Assembly (NCBI RefSeq): GCF_029227915.1
Contig: NC_079876.1
Location: 23,066,001 to 23,130,000, forward strand
Reading direction: 5' to 3'
DNA: 64,000 nucleotides
DNA from: Hydractinia symbiolongicarpus
Lineage: Eukaryota > Cnidaria > Hydrozoa > Anthoathecata > Hydractiniidae
The position numbers were made by a program, and so were the translations under genes. Positions 11,546-25,000 of this stretch are shown here, one piece after another. Below the pieces are notes generated by a model. The model searched no databases. It was not told the DNA's origin and saw nothing but the letters and a program-made list of their open reading frames with translations. Each line of letters starts with the position of its first letter. Position 1 is the stretch's first letter.

Positions 11546-13057
11546 ATTCGACTAACGTAGTCAAAAGTAAACACTTTTTCTGAAAATAGAAAAATAGATT
11601 CAATAGAAAATTAAGTATCATATCCAGAGTATTTTTCTTTACTGTATGATTCTGGAATTATGCTAACTTAATGACATTATGACAAGAAGACAAACTATTG
11701 TTGGACAAAGTTCTTATCATAAAGTAGCAAGTACATTTTACACCTAAAATTTCAAGTTTAAAGAAAAATAGAAGTCACGAGAGTTCTGAAGTCTATATCA
11801 TATATAATGTTTGGTTCATGTAGGAAATTATTGTAAAGACTATTTTTACAGTAAATCCTTTTCGCGACATTTTTTTCTCTGACATCTTTTGCATTGTTCT
11901 ACAATATTATTAAATAAAGCAAAAAAAGGTTACTTCCCCTGTGAGATGTGTAGTCAACAGGTTTAGATGCAAGAACTACAAAATAGTCAAGGCACGCATT
12001 GTAATCGGACTAAATTAAGTGATCCCCAACAGCACTATTATAACAAATAGAATCTCTCTTACCAGTAAGGTGCGAAACTGCAAGATCCCAAGCCCCTACT
12101 TTCAGGTGACGCATAGTCTTACCAATATGAGTGGCAAACACGTGATTACTTGTATTCAACACCAGAAAGCAAAGAATTCACTTTTGAATAAAGAGTTCAC
12201 AGCTTCTTACGCTTACAAACTAGGTTATACGAAGAAGGAATTATAAAGAGTACCAATACATTCCAGTTTTTTTTACATTATGTTTAAACAAGGTGGTGTT
12301 AATAACCACTGGTTGGTTATTTTCATCAAACCTTTATCCTCAGCCAGTTTTGAGACTTTTATGCGCATAACAGCTTATTCTGACTGTTATCATCCCAAAG
12401 AAATACAATGCAGGGTTCGAATTACCAGGTTGCGAATAATTCTACAAATTTCATCAATCATTTGTCTCACCTATTTCTATAGCGTTTGCTTACAACATTA
12501 TAACCATTATCAAGGGATCAATAGCAAGTGGCCTATAATGCTCCCAGACTGCAATGGCAACGAATAGTTCTTTTGTACAATCAGCAAATTTTTGTAAAAC
12601 TGACTTTATATTTCTAATTCTAACCCTGCCATGGTTATCTATGTTTTTTCTTATAATTCTTTTGACTTTGCATTAATCACACTTGTCTATCCTCATCACA
12701 AGATGTTAAAAGAGTGCATTTTCTTCATTATCACATTGTTTCCACCAAGATATTTCCTTCCAAATAATGCTAGTTGAATCAAATTTTTTTCTAGAGCTTC
12801 TAGTTGTTTTAGTCCTTCTAGATTGCACCAATGATCTGCTAGTACTACCATCTTTCATCATAAATCGAATCTTTGTATAACTTTTTGGTTTGTAAAAATT
12901 ATTTGTATTATACATTTCTTCTTCAAGCAATTTGACTTTTTTTTTGTGCATAAATTTCAATTGCCAGAAGTTTAGACTTTTAGACTTTAGAAGTTTTGCA
13001 TATTATTAAGAAGTATAACAATGTAATAATACTGAATAATATTTTATAGTGGAAATC
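11546..13057. other. Intergenic region upstream of UGCG
   Basis: No gene is called. On the minus strand, 12470-12640 reads VRIRNIKSVLQKFADCTKEL and continues for about 45 codons in a coding-like way. An 84-codon frame at 12706-12960 is lysine- and serine-rich. Neither matches a family I recognise; both may be transposon relics. The UGCG promoter should lie in the last few hundred bases, but no TATA box or initiator can be singled out in such AT-rich DNA. Confidence 0.35.
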
Positions 13058-16000
13058 ATGTTTAAACTAATACAGATTGCATCATATGTTGGAGTACTGG
13101 TTTGGTTTTGTGTTGTCATCTGCCATTTTATAGCAATATATAGAGCGTAAGTGTATCTATTCTATGTTTAGTTGATTTTCCAATTTATGTAACTACAAAA
13201 GTGGAATTTTTTCCATTTTTTCCCAGCCTCAGAAATCTTATTTTACTTTTCAAGACCATGCAAAGGCATAAAATATTAACCAATAAGCTGAACAAGGGAT
13301 AATCAGCAGAAAATACAACAATCTTTGACAAACTTTGGGTTTTATTAAAATAATTAATTTACTTATAATGCAAAATTAACTTAAGAAAAAGCTTTTTTTG
13401 AGTAATGTTGCCTGTTCTACCTTTCAAGGAAGAGGAATTTTAGACTTTGCAAAACATGACACATGTGTGTTCCAATGTTTCATCATAACCATGATTCTTA
13501 AGACAGGTTGAAAGCTAACCGTTTTCAATAAACCCCTAAGCTATTTATCTTTGTGAATTTGGCTATATGTGTATATTTTGCATGATACCCATTTAGCTAT
13601 CATATAGAGCATCAATACAAGCGGGAAAAATATTGAAGATATTATTTCGGTTTGTCTGTTCAGTATTCATATTACTGTGGAAAGTTTATCATTTCTTGAT
13701 AGTTTAGTAGGCAATGTTTCGGGAGATCCTTATCCCATCATCGGGCAAAGTAAAATGATGTTGAGTATGTATTTATATAATTGCAGAGGATCGAAATTCA
13801 TAAAAATTAACCAATCAGAAACGAGCAAAGAAAATATCATATCTTCATTACTGAATTATGCCAACAGCGTAGTCAGTGACAAACAGGAGAGGAAAGAAGA
13901 AATTCGACGTGTAAGAAATGCATTAATCGCAAATGGATACAGTCATAAAGTCATCAAATAAAATAAAGAGAAGATGCAACGGAGACAACAAGGAAACATC
14001 AGAGGAATTTATCGCATCAGCATTCCTACCCTTCGTACCAGGTACCAGCGAGATCCTTCGTCAAGTCTTAAGGCAACACAAGATCAAATGTATTCTTAAC
14101 TCTAAAGACACCCTAAGAAGCACTTTATCTAAACCAAAAGACAAAATGAACCTGGAAGAACAAAGCAATCTTGTTTACGAAATCCTGTGTAAAGATTGTG
14201 ATGCAATGTATATAGGCGAAACAAAAAGAAAGTTTAAGCAACGAGTACAAGAACATATGTGCGCAGTGAGAAACGGAGATGTGAAGAAAAACGAAATTGC
14301 AGACCACACCTGGAGCAGAAGTCATCACTTTAATTGGGATGAGAAGAAAATCATTGGCAGAGAATCCAGAACAACGGCCAGGAAGATTAAAGAAACCATC
14401 AACAGTGTAGAACGTAACAAACACATAAACAGCATCTTGTATCAACTTTCTGAGATTTGGTTACCAGCCCTTCAGAAAAAGTTGTTACCTACATCTAGGT
14501 CCGAAAATGTTAATTACCGTAACTAACTGTAATTCTCAGCTCGTTTCTGATTGGTTAATTTTTATGAATTTCTATCCTCTGCAATTATATAAATACATGC
14601 TCAACATCATTTTACTTTGCCTACTTTGATGATGGGAGAAGGATCTCCTGAAACATTGCCTACTAAACTATCATGTTCAAGAAGTGATAAACTTTCCACA
14701 GTAATGAGACAAAATATGTTTGCTGCATATCTATACGACCTAGAAGTAAGGGTCGTTTGCATAAAGATTGACAAAACTTTGGTTTAGCTTCTCTCTGTTG
14801 CATGATTAATCATTGAATTATTTTCATATCATAAAAATGCAGCTAGAGTACTGTTCCAAAGGTGCAAAAAATTAAAACTCTGAAAAATTAAAAATCTGGT
14901 TTTTAAGAAACAGTGTCATGTACGAGACAAAGTTTGTTACATACTAGAACAGTTTTTCATCATCCACAATATTTGCATTTTGTTGAGGGATGAATTGGAC
15001 ATAAAACTGTTAACAACTTTTGTATAAAAAAATTCACAATATAGTTGGACTTTCTCTACAAAAAACAGAAATGACTCATATCTGTTGTATTTAACAGGAT
15101 GAGACCATTTCCCTCAGTGGTCAAGGATTTATGTCCCGTACGTGTCGTTTTTTTAAAAAGCTATTGTTGGATTCTGATAAAACCCCAAAATTGATTACTG
15201 TGATTAGAAATGTTCCTTTGTCGTTAGGGTAAATGTTTAAAAAAGTTGTGCTTTTTAGTTCATACCCAAAACACATTAGTTATTTCAATAATGTGCTACA
15301 CAAGAAATTAAGTTTTAGTAATAGTTTTAGTTTTTACAAGTAGTAGAGATGAAATTATCTAGAAAGGGTTGTAGCCTTTTTAGAAACTATAGGTCTCACC
15401 TTTATCCAAGGTAGGTAGTTTCATAATACTACTGTAGCCTGTTTAAAGATGCATGGTCTTCAGTTAAAAGTGAACATTTCTTAATCCATAATATGCCTGA
15501 ACAAAGATTTTGAATAGACTGCACAATTTCTGGAGGCAAATAAACTTTTATAAACCTTGAAAAAGAAAAACAAAGTCCCTTCTTTTTGGTACAGCCAAAC
15601 AATGTATCGATTGTCCATTATACCAACGCCACCGAGTATAAATACCTTGAAAATATCGAAGATGCGTGTTATATACTTAGTAATGATTTTGACGAAAAGT
15701 ACCAGAAGGCCTCAAAAATTTGGTGTTTGCCATTCTGAATTATTTGCAGGTTCTTTTTCAAGGATTTGAATAGCAAAAGTTTTAATGTACTCCCCACCTG
15801 CACAAGTAAACTTTTTATAAGTCATAATAGTTCAAAAAGCATATATGCACTTGACTGGATTGAACATGAAGAAAGGAGAAAAACATGGTATTATATCATA
15901 CTTACTTGTTAGTCTAAAAGTGACAGAAAGTAGCCTAAATTTGGCATAGATAGATAGATAGATAGATAGATGTGCATATTTTACATGGCTAGCCTCACAA

Positions 16001-19000
16001 ATATCGAGGGATATACCCTGTCTATTATTTCCAGGAGGGGCCATGGCGTAGATGGAGAGTCCTAGAGTATTTAATGCTCATTTTGAGCTACGCAGACCCA
16101 ATTAGAGCCCGCGCTCTACTAGACAACTCCCGGCAACATCCAACGGCCCACACAGTGTGCCATCTTCCCAATTTCCCTCACATGGCTTGGGTTAACCCGG
16201 GGCTATGGTAACATTCACTCGCCCATGTTGAATCGCCGTCAAGAGGAATCGAACCCCGGTCTCCCGCACAGAGTACGAGAGCTATAACCACTAATCTACG
16301 GCGCCACAATCTACGGCATGTTGTTGCTAATCTTATCATTTTGTTGTATTTCATAAGGGGATATAAAGTAGTTTTAAAAAAGGGTATGTTTTCTACCTTA
16401 TGTTTTGTCGTTTAGATGTTCCCTGCTGAAATATAGTGAAAAGCCAAAATTTTGATAAATCAGCACATTTTTTTAAAGCTAGTACTTAGTTCACACAATC
16501 TGCAGGAATATGTGCTGGTTTAGTTTTCCTTTGTCTACCTAAAAAATGAACTTACTTATGAATTTTTAACACGAAACCAGCAATGGTGCATTCATATGTG
16601 AATTTTTTTGCATATTTCTTATTCCCCTGAACTTACTCTGCAGAAACCTTTTTTCTTTGCATTGGCTGCTGATGTATCGTTTTTGCAATCCTAGGTTTTG
16701 TTTGAAATTCAACAAAAGATTTTTGAAGAAAGGCTATACAATAATTCGAACTGTCTGTGAGGTGAGATAAGGTGAGGTGAGGTAAAAACATGCTCTATTT
16801 AGTCTTTTCTTGTAAAGCTAGTTGATAAATAAATAGCGTTGGCATAATGTATTTAGTAGCCAATGATTAAAAAGTATATATTTTGCATTTTTCATGCTAG
16901 CAGCCTGCTCGCTAGTTATGAATATTTGTGAATTTCACTAGCTAGCTCTAGTTAGCTAGATTATATTGCCGGTTTTCTGAGTGAGTGTAAAAGTTGAAGC
17001 ATGAAAACTCAGAGTTGGACCTTAAAACAGAGCACAAGCAAAGTTTTCTTAGTGTGACCTGCTCAAATCTGTTGTGGTGGATAAAAGTGACATAAGATTT
17101 CTTTAGCAAATTTATACATTAAGTGATGTTTGTTCACTGGTGTCTGTTCAGACAGAATTTTATAACTCTCCACACAACTGTTTCCTCTCATCAAGTTCTC
17201 AGCACATTTGTCCAGAAGTGTGTAGTTTTAACTTACCATATTTTGCAAATCATCTTATTTTTGTGAAGCATAATTAGGCATTTGTTATCAAAATTAGGCA
17301 TGAATTTTTAAATTTAAAAGATGCACACTAATAAGAAGTGTTTGCTTAGCAGTTTTCCTCACTGGATGTAAAATTAGTAAAAGTTGGCAGCAGTAGATCC
17401 CAAATCTTCCATTGACATTGTTGTTGTATTTGTTGCATGCTAACATTTTTCAACTTGTTTCAATTTGTTCTATAACTTCTATTTCAGTTTGTATTTTTTT
17501 TGTTCAGGTAAAAAAAGTGTTGGATTGTTGCTAACTATAGTTACTTTATTTTAAGTAAAGTGTATTACTTCCCCTGTACAGAAAATGTTTATAGAACCGT
17601 TGTTTTATCAATAAAGCTGCCGAAGTGTAATTGATACCATAGAATTATTGTCAAACTATTTCAAAGGAGAATCTGCAAGTCGAAGACGATTTGATAAAGT
17701 CACTTTTACCCATTTAAGACTATTTAAAAGATCTTATTTAAAAAACAATAAACAAGAAGAAAGATATTGCAGTGTACATTGTCTCTTGTAAAATTTTGAA
17801 AAAAATAATGATGTAGTCATTGTAGTAACACCAGAGAATACATATTGTAGCTAGATTTGGAAGTAAATAAACCGCACATGTGTATATAGATATATTTTTT
17901 ATCATAAACAAGTTGTGGTTGGTTCGTATTTTTTTGCTTTGGCTTTGGCAGACAAAAAAAGCAGAGCTATGTAGCATGAATTCCTTATTTTTGAGAAATA
18001 ATACAGGTTCCGAAAGACACCGAAATTGATGTTTTAGATCAATTTCAGTGTAGTTTTTCTTTTGTAACTGGACTTCCTTAATTGTGGCAATCTGTTGTTC
18101 ATATTTTCTGCTTGTGCTGCTGTGGTACCTAAATATCCTGTTTGAACAGTTATTATTACAGTGATGTTGAAATAGCATGACCTTCACTCTGATAAAGTTT
18201 GAAATAAACTTCTGCTGTTTTTGGAGTATTTTACCTTTTCACCGATGCAAATTTATAGAATTTAGGCCAACAATGTTGAAAAGTTTATTCATTGCGAGTG
18301 TTACATTCAGGGTTTCCTTAAAAAAAATGTTTTATGTTGATGCCTCATTAAAAATACGAAAATGTTATATGGCCGTAGGCAATTTCTAGAAACAATGCCT
18401 AATGCAAGTATGCATAGAATGAACAGAATTTTTTGTTGAACACGTATTTCTAATATAAATTTTCTTCGTCATAATTATGTTATTTTAAAAAAAATGTTGT
18501 ATTTATTATAGTGTATTATTGTTCTCTTGCCAAGTGTATTTCATATTCCTTTACAATTCTTTGCCTTGTATTGGCCCTTTATCACAAGATTAGATTGTGT
18601 GTTTAAACCATCTGGTTTTCTTGTTAAATTTAGGTTAATTAATTATTGCTTGGCTGTGATGTAACAAAATGGATTCTTGTTGACCTGTGTTAAGCAGTAT
18701 AATAATGAAAAATAATTCTTTTTCTAGACTTTTCTATTTGTATTCATGGAGAAAAAGGAAAGTTGATACAATTGAACACAGAGAAGAGATTGGAATATCT
18801 GTTGTAAAGGTACTTATTATATTAATACTCCAGTTCTGTCCATCCGTCTGTCTGTCCAGACTGTTAGTTTGTCCGACTATCAGGTGATCTGATACATTTT
18901 CTTGATAGCAGTTTTAAAGATTTTTATATAACTTTCTGCATAGTAAAAGTTAAACCATGACAACAAACCCTTTAGTTGTTTCTTTTCAAGCATTCTCTCT

Positions 19001-22000
19001 AAGAAAAACCAACAATAAGTTAGGATTAAAATGTTTATTAGCGTGAAAAAAAGCTTTAAAATCTTTTATCTTTGTAAGTATTGGTTCTGAAGATTTTTAG
19101 AGTCAAAAGGCATTATGGTCGCCACACGATATATCTATATACTTGAGTTGATAGTATTGAAACCCATTGCACCAATTAGAGCTTAGTTGGTCGTACTACA
19201 TGACACCTGAGTGCCTAATGCACCTAAGGACAGAACTATGAGCTTATGCTTAGTTAGGCTGGTACGCCAACTGTGTTCAATCATGTTTAGGTTTTACAAT
19301 ATGACTTCATCAGATGCACAATAATTACCAAGGCATTTTTAGTTATTGGTTCATATCAATAAGAAACTACCTGTTATTGCATTGCCAAATGTGAACCACC
19401 AGTCAATAATGGAGTGTCAGGCTCAGACACTCCTTCCATAATTCTACACTTTCCAGAAGGTTTTGTATAGAAAGCATTTTTGTCATGCGTGTATTTAATT
19501 CAAATTTTATCCCTTATTTACAGCTAATTTATAATATCTATGCAATTATTTGTTAATATTTATTTAATTCCAAAGATATCTTTTTATCTACTTGATATAT
19601 TGTTATTAGTTACATATGATATAGTTTAATATATTTACTTAGACAATTGCTGGTATATCTCAGAAAGCTTTTGAAAATTTGGAATCACTTTTTACCCTAA
19701 ATTATTCAAAGGTATAACTTTTTTATGGTTTACATAATAATTATCTCAAAGAAAAAAATATTGGCACATTTAAATTTGTATACCTGAAGTAATGACGTGA
19801 CACTATTTATTGCACCAGGAGACAGTATGCGTTTCTTAATTTTTGTTTTACAGTAATATATAAACACTAATTGACACCTCTTCATATTCTTTTAGTTGTG
19901 ACAGGTGTGTATGAAAGTCTCATTAAAACCAAAATAATCCAAAAAACCATACATAATTTAAAATAATTGCAGGGACAATCAATGCAACAAAACAATGACT
20001 TTTATTTAGGGCATTGATTTAACATGGGTTGTTCTATAATATGTGGTATGTATTGATATATTTATTGTGTTTTACAGTTTGAACTACTGATATGCGTTCA
20101 TGACAAAGAAAATAACATAATTCCTGGTATTCAAAAACTCATACAAAAATATCCAGATGTGGATGTTCGTGTGTTTCAAGGTTTGTTTGTGATGTTTGTA
20201 AATTAAAATATTTTTAAACAATCATTAATTACATTTTGATGTGTTTCATGAAAGGGCTTTTTGATAATCATTTATTGTCTTGTGCCTTTTTCCTCCAGTT
20301 TGCTTTGACAGGTTGCTGGTAACAGACTGCTGTAGTTTATAGTTTAGTATAATAGCATGGTTCGCATTTTCCTGAACACCTTCGTAAAACACTGTAACAA
20401 ACAAATTAAACATTCAAGCAATATTTTTTAGGCGCATGTGACATTGGAATCAACCCAAAAATAAACAACATTATGCAATGTTATGAACAAATTAAATATC
20501 AGTATGTATGGATTTGTGACAGCAATATTTTGGGTAAGGTAGTTACAAAATATATTTCACAATCTTGTTTTTTTCATCTTCTAATCAATAATTATTATTT
20601 TTAGTTCAAGCGTCATTATTAACTGAATTGGCATCACACATCCAACTAAATGTTGGAATGATTCATCAGGTATACATAGAATTAATCAAGATGGAACTTT
20701 TTTTACATGCACCTTTGGAATCTAGGTATTTTAATAAGTTGAATTATGCTCAAGATATTACGTCATAAAGTCAAAGTTCGAAGTTTAGAAACACACTCTG
20801 TAAAAAAAAGTAACGTAACTCCAAATCAAGGCTGTTTTAAAAAAAAACTTGTTACACACATCTATCACGATTCTAAATAATTTAGTGAAACATGTATGTG
20901 TTTTTCTAACTCTTTTATCTTTTCAAAAAAAAAAAACCAAATAAGTTTTATATCTTTGGACAGGTTATTTGATACACTTTTAAATGATATAAGAATGAAA
21001 AAATGTTGGCTTGAATTTTTTTAAGAAATGAATTTAAAAAATCAAGCTTGTTACTTTCCAGTAGCCGTAAAGCTAAAGTACAAGGAAATGATATAAGCTA
21101 ATATTAGTGTTTTATCCACAATACTTTGATTTTATTTTTGATTTTTCAGAGTTAGATTAGGATCACAGTATTTGTCACCTTTAACTTGAAAAAATGTGAC
21201 ACATATTAACTGTAGTTTTAAATGGTTAAAAATTTTCTAATTGAAATTTTTTTATGTTTGGGTAACAGTTTGTTGAGGTTATAAAACCTGTTTTAACCCG
21301 GCAAAGGTCGATTTTTTCAAACTGCTATGTTTGCTATCCATGAATATCGGTTTGAGCAAACAACTTGATGGTAAATAATATAACCAGAAGCTAAAACATT
21401 ATTAAAAAAAACAAAGTCAAAAAAGTTTCTTTTAAAATTGATATTTCGACCTTACATTCCAAAAGCCATCTTCAGAATGCATATATTTCTACAGTAAAAC
21501 GTGTAAAAAGTAATAAAGTTTGTTGATAAAAGGTTACATTTAAATGATAAAGTAAAAACAATAACAACAGTTAAATACAACAGTTAAATAGGTTCAAATA
21601 CGTTGAAGTGTCAAAAAGTGACACCTCGCTATAATTGACTCTATTTATACAAGAGTGATAAAAATAGTTAGTTAAAAAGCTTCAATAGCACTGATTTCCT
21701 TTGTGCATTTAGTGTGGGCTTATGTCTTTTAATGGTTATTGCTTCTTTTGTCCTTCTTTTGTAATAATTGCTGAGTTGTTTGTTTTTAAAAAGAATCGTA
21801 AAATCGGCCTTTTTTCACTGGTGCATGATCACTCTCCACCGGTTGAGTATAAACTTGTGATTTATGATCTCTCCCACCGTGGTCTTTTATTCTTTCTGCA
21901 AGTCTGCGGCTAATTGCTATCCATGTTTATAATAGAAAATAATATGAAAAAATAAATGTCACATTATTTTTGAACTAGTCGATAAGGCCTGTGGAAAAAT

Positions 22001-25000
22001 CCATTTAGTGAAAGAAAGGATGGAAAGCATTACTTGAAATTTGCTGATGTTAGCAAGGACCTGCCGAAATACGAAAAAAGTTTTTTAAAAAAACCTGTTA
22101 ACCTCATCATATAGATCTTAAAATGCTGATAAAAAAATGTATAGGATGATGTACATTTGCAGAAATATTGAGTTTTAAAAGTTCTATGACCAGGTTTGGG
22201 AAACTTACCCAATTACCCTATTTCCAAGTTATTGTAATTGCATTGTCATGGCTTTATTCACTAAAATTAAGATATTGATTTTACATTAATGTTATTAAGG
22301 TTGTGCTGTAACGTCAGAAAACTTAATATTTTAGACATAACTATTTCGGCGACATCAGAGGAAAATGCACACGTCGAAATTGTCCCTCACAAAAACACTG
22401 TTCTATTATAGAGATATGTTCAACTTGTTAGCGTCTACATTTTATTTAGATTTGTGTCTGTTTGTTTCATTGATTTATAGTTTAGTTGAAATAAAGGGGA
22501 AGTTAACCCAAAAAAATTTGATCCAGCTAGTGCATAAATCATGAAAAATATAACTTAGCTCCTGAATGTTGTGTTTTCATCATGCACTAGCTTCTGTCTT
22601 GTCTTAAAGAATTTTCTCTTATTATGGAACTTGTTTTATATTGATGGACTGGGCCAAACAACAATAATGACATAAACAAGTTAAAAAACAAAATTTTAAA
22701 GATCATGTATATGCAAACGGTGTACGCTGGAATAAGCCTCCGCTTTGTTTATTATTTCTCCAAAGCATCATGCCCAGTTTTAAAAGCTATAAAAGTCATA
22801 CCTGGGATATACATTGTAATGACTACAAACAGTGAGGTAACATTATAAAGCCATGCAACCAAACTCAATGACACTCGAGCAATTCAAAGAAGATTAGGCA
22901 AAGTTATTTAACCAAAACATAGTGCCTTTTCAAAATGAAATTTCTTGCAAGCTTGTTTTATTACCACATGCTACCCACACAGCTCATGTTAAGAATCCAC
23001 ATCTGGACTATGACAAAGAAATATTTGAAAATGAGCCATTCCATACTATTTTGGGGTCACAGAAAACAAAAGAAAGAAAGATGATTGGGTCATAATAATG
23101 TCTATCAAACGCAATTAAACGCAAAAAGTCTGCATTCACAACCTGTAAGGATTTCACTAACTCACTTTATGCAATAATTTTTTATTATGATGCTCTATTT
23201 CAGTAATTGCAAATTTAGACATTTTCTTTCATCAGTAATTTTAGACCTGTTAAGGGGTGTTCATTCAAACTTATCAATGCATAGATATTATAAAGGTTAA
23301 TTGATTACCATAAATTTTTTTGCCAAAATGACACTCGCTTGCTCGTCCCAGGCCTCTTATTTTTTGCTGATGATGTTTATACCTCGGCTTCCCTTTAAAA
23401 AGAAAAATTAAAATAAGCACCCAGAGCAATCATTGAAGTCTAGAATTTGTGTTTATTTAGATTGACCTTGTAGTTTTTTCTTAGCAGGAACAACTTTCTT
23501 AACGCATATGTCATAAACCTTGAATCATCTCGTTTTACTTTCAAAGGGTTCTGAGATTTTGACCATATTTTCAAATGGAAGAATGAAATGCAACTTTTTG
23601 TTTTATAAAATATCAAGAAAAATTTGGTTTAATTATGAAGATTAATTAAAATAGCTCTAAGGGATATTTGTTTTTAATAATAGGGTGAGTTTTTTCACGA
23701 CTCTTTTATGAATAGTTTGAACAGTGATAAAAATAATATCAAGTGATGCCCTGTGATTACGACAGAACATGTGATTAGTGATAACAGTGGGATCTTGGGT
23801 GTTTAAATGAACCTTGTATCGAATCATCATAATGGTTCCTTTCTTTCCCAATAATCTGATAATCTAAACTGTTTTAACTGTTTTGAAATTGGTATAAATG
23901 AATATAGTCAGATACTTTACTTTGTTTTAGCTACCCTTCAAACAAACAAGTTCAACTAATAACTTTGGGGAGTGTCTTGATAAGGTAAGAATTAACCTGA
24001 CATTCTGTACTTAGACACCACATTGATTCTTTTTTCCTTTTCTAGATGCAAACCATTCTTTAATCAGTTTATCACTTCCAATGCTTTCTTTTTTGGAGTC
24101 CTGACGTGGAAAACAGAAATAAAGTATTCAACTATAAGTGTTGCCAGACTGAGAAAATTCTCATTTAGGCCATCTTAAATGCTTGGCCCACTTAAGCGAT
24201 AAGGGAATAATACTTAAAAGAATATGCAAAATACCTATTAGTAATTGCTTGAATAACTGTGGCAATGTTCCCACTTATTTCTTTCATTGCAAATTTGTCA
24301 TTTATATATTCGTGAACAAGTGAAGAGATAGTTATTATCACTTTTAATAATGTAAAATAAATCTTAAAAAAAATAAAAATCACCCTTTTAATTAATAAAG
24401 ATGATGTTTTTCTACTTCTTACGTTAGTAATTCTCCTTTAAATTATTTTAGTTAAGCCAACCTTTTTTCAAAGTTTTTAGATTATACTTCGATGTCATTT
24501 AGTTAACATTCCGCTGCATTATATTAATTAATACTGACAATAAAAATGTGTTGCCTTCAGTGTTTCTCTTTTGCTCTAAACAATAACCGTGACAAGTTTA
24601 CTAGTTTTTTCAATCGCTGGTCATGTTAGTATTTATCATAATTATTGCCTGGATTTATATCTTAGGTCTATTTTGGAACACAACATGCACGATGGTATCT
24701 TTTCTTTGATGCGCTTGGTTTATGTTGCACCAATGGCATGTCAAGTATTTTTGATAAAAAAGCTCTTGATGAAGTGGGTAGGACGTCCCTTTTTCTGCTT
24801 TTTGGCATAGGACAATAGTCCTTGAACTTTTCAGACTGCCTGCATAATGAGAATTCACAATTTTCTTTTATAACTGTTTCTTGAGCCTTCCAAATATTTT
24901 TTACCCTTTTATAGCTTTTTTATAAACCTCTATACACTAAATCCAGGTTCAACTCAAAAGGTTGTCTATGCCAAGCTCAAAAATGATCCACGCCAGATAA

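Noticed and set aside
15948-15971. Independent GATA microsatellite
   Set aside because: It is the (ATCT)n tail of the adjacent antisense SINE.
17738-18187. 149-codon minus-strand open frame in UGCG intron 1
   Set aside because: No domain, no splice or start context, and composition typical of AT-rich intron. Long chance frames are expected here.
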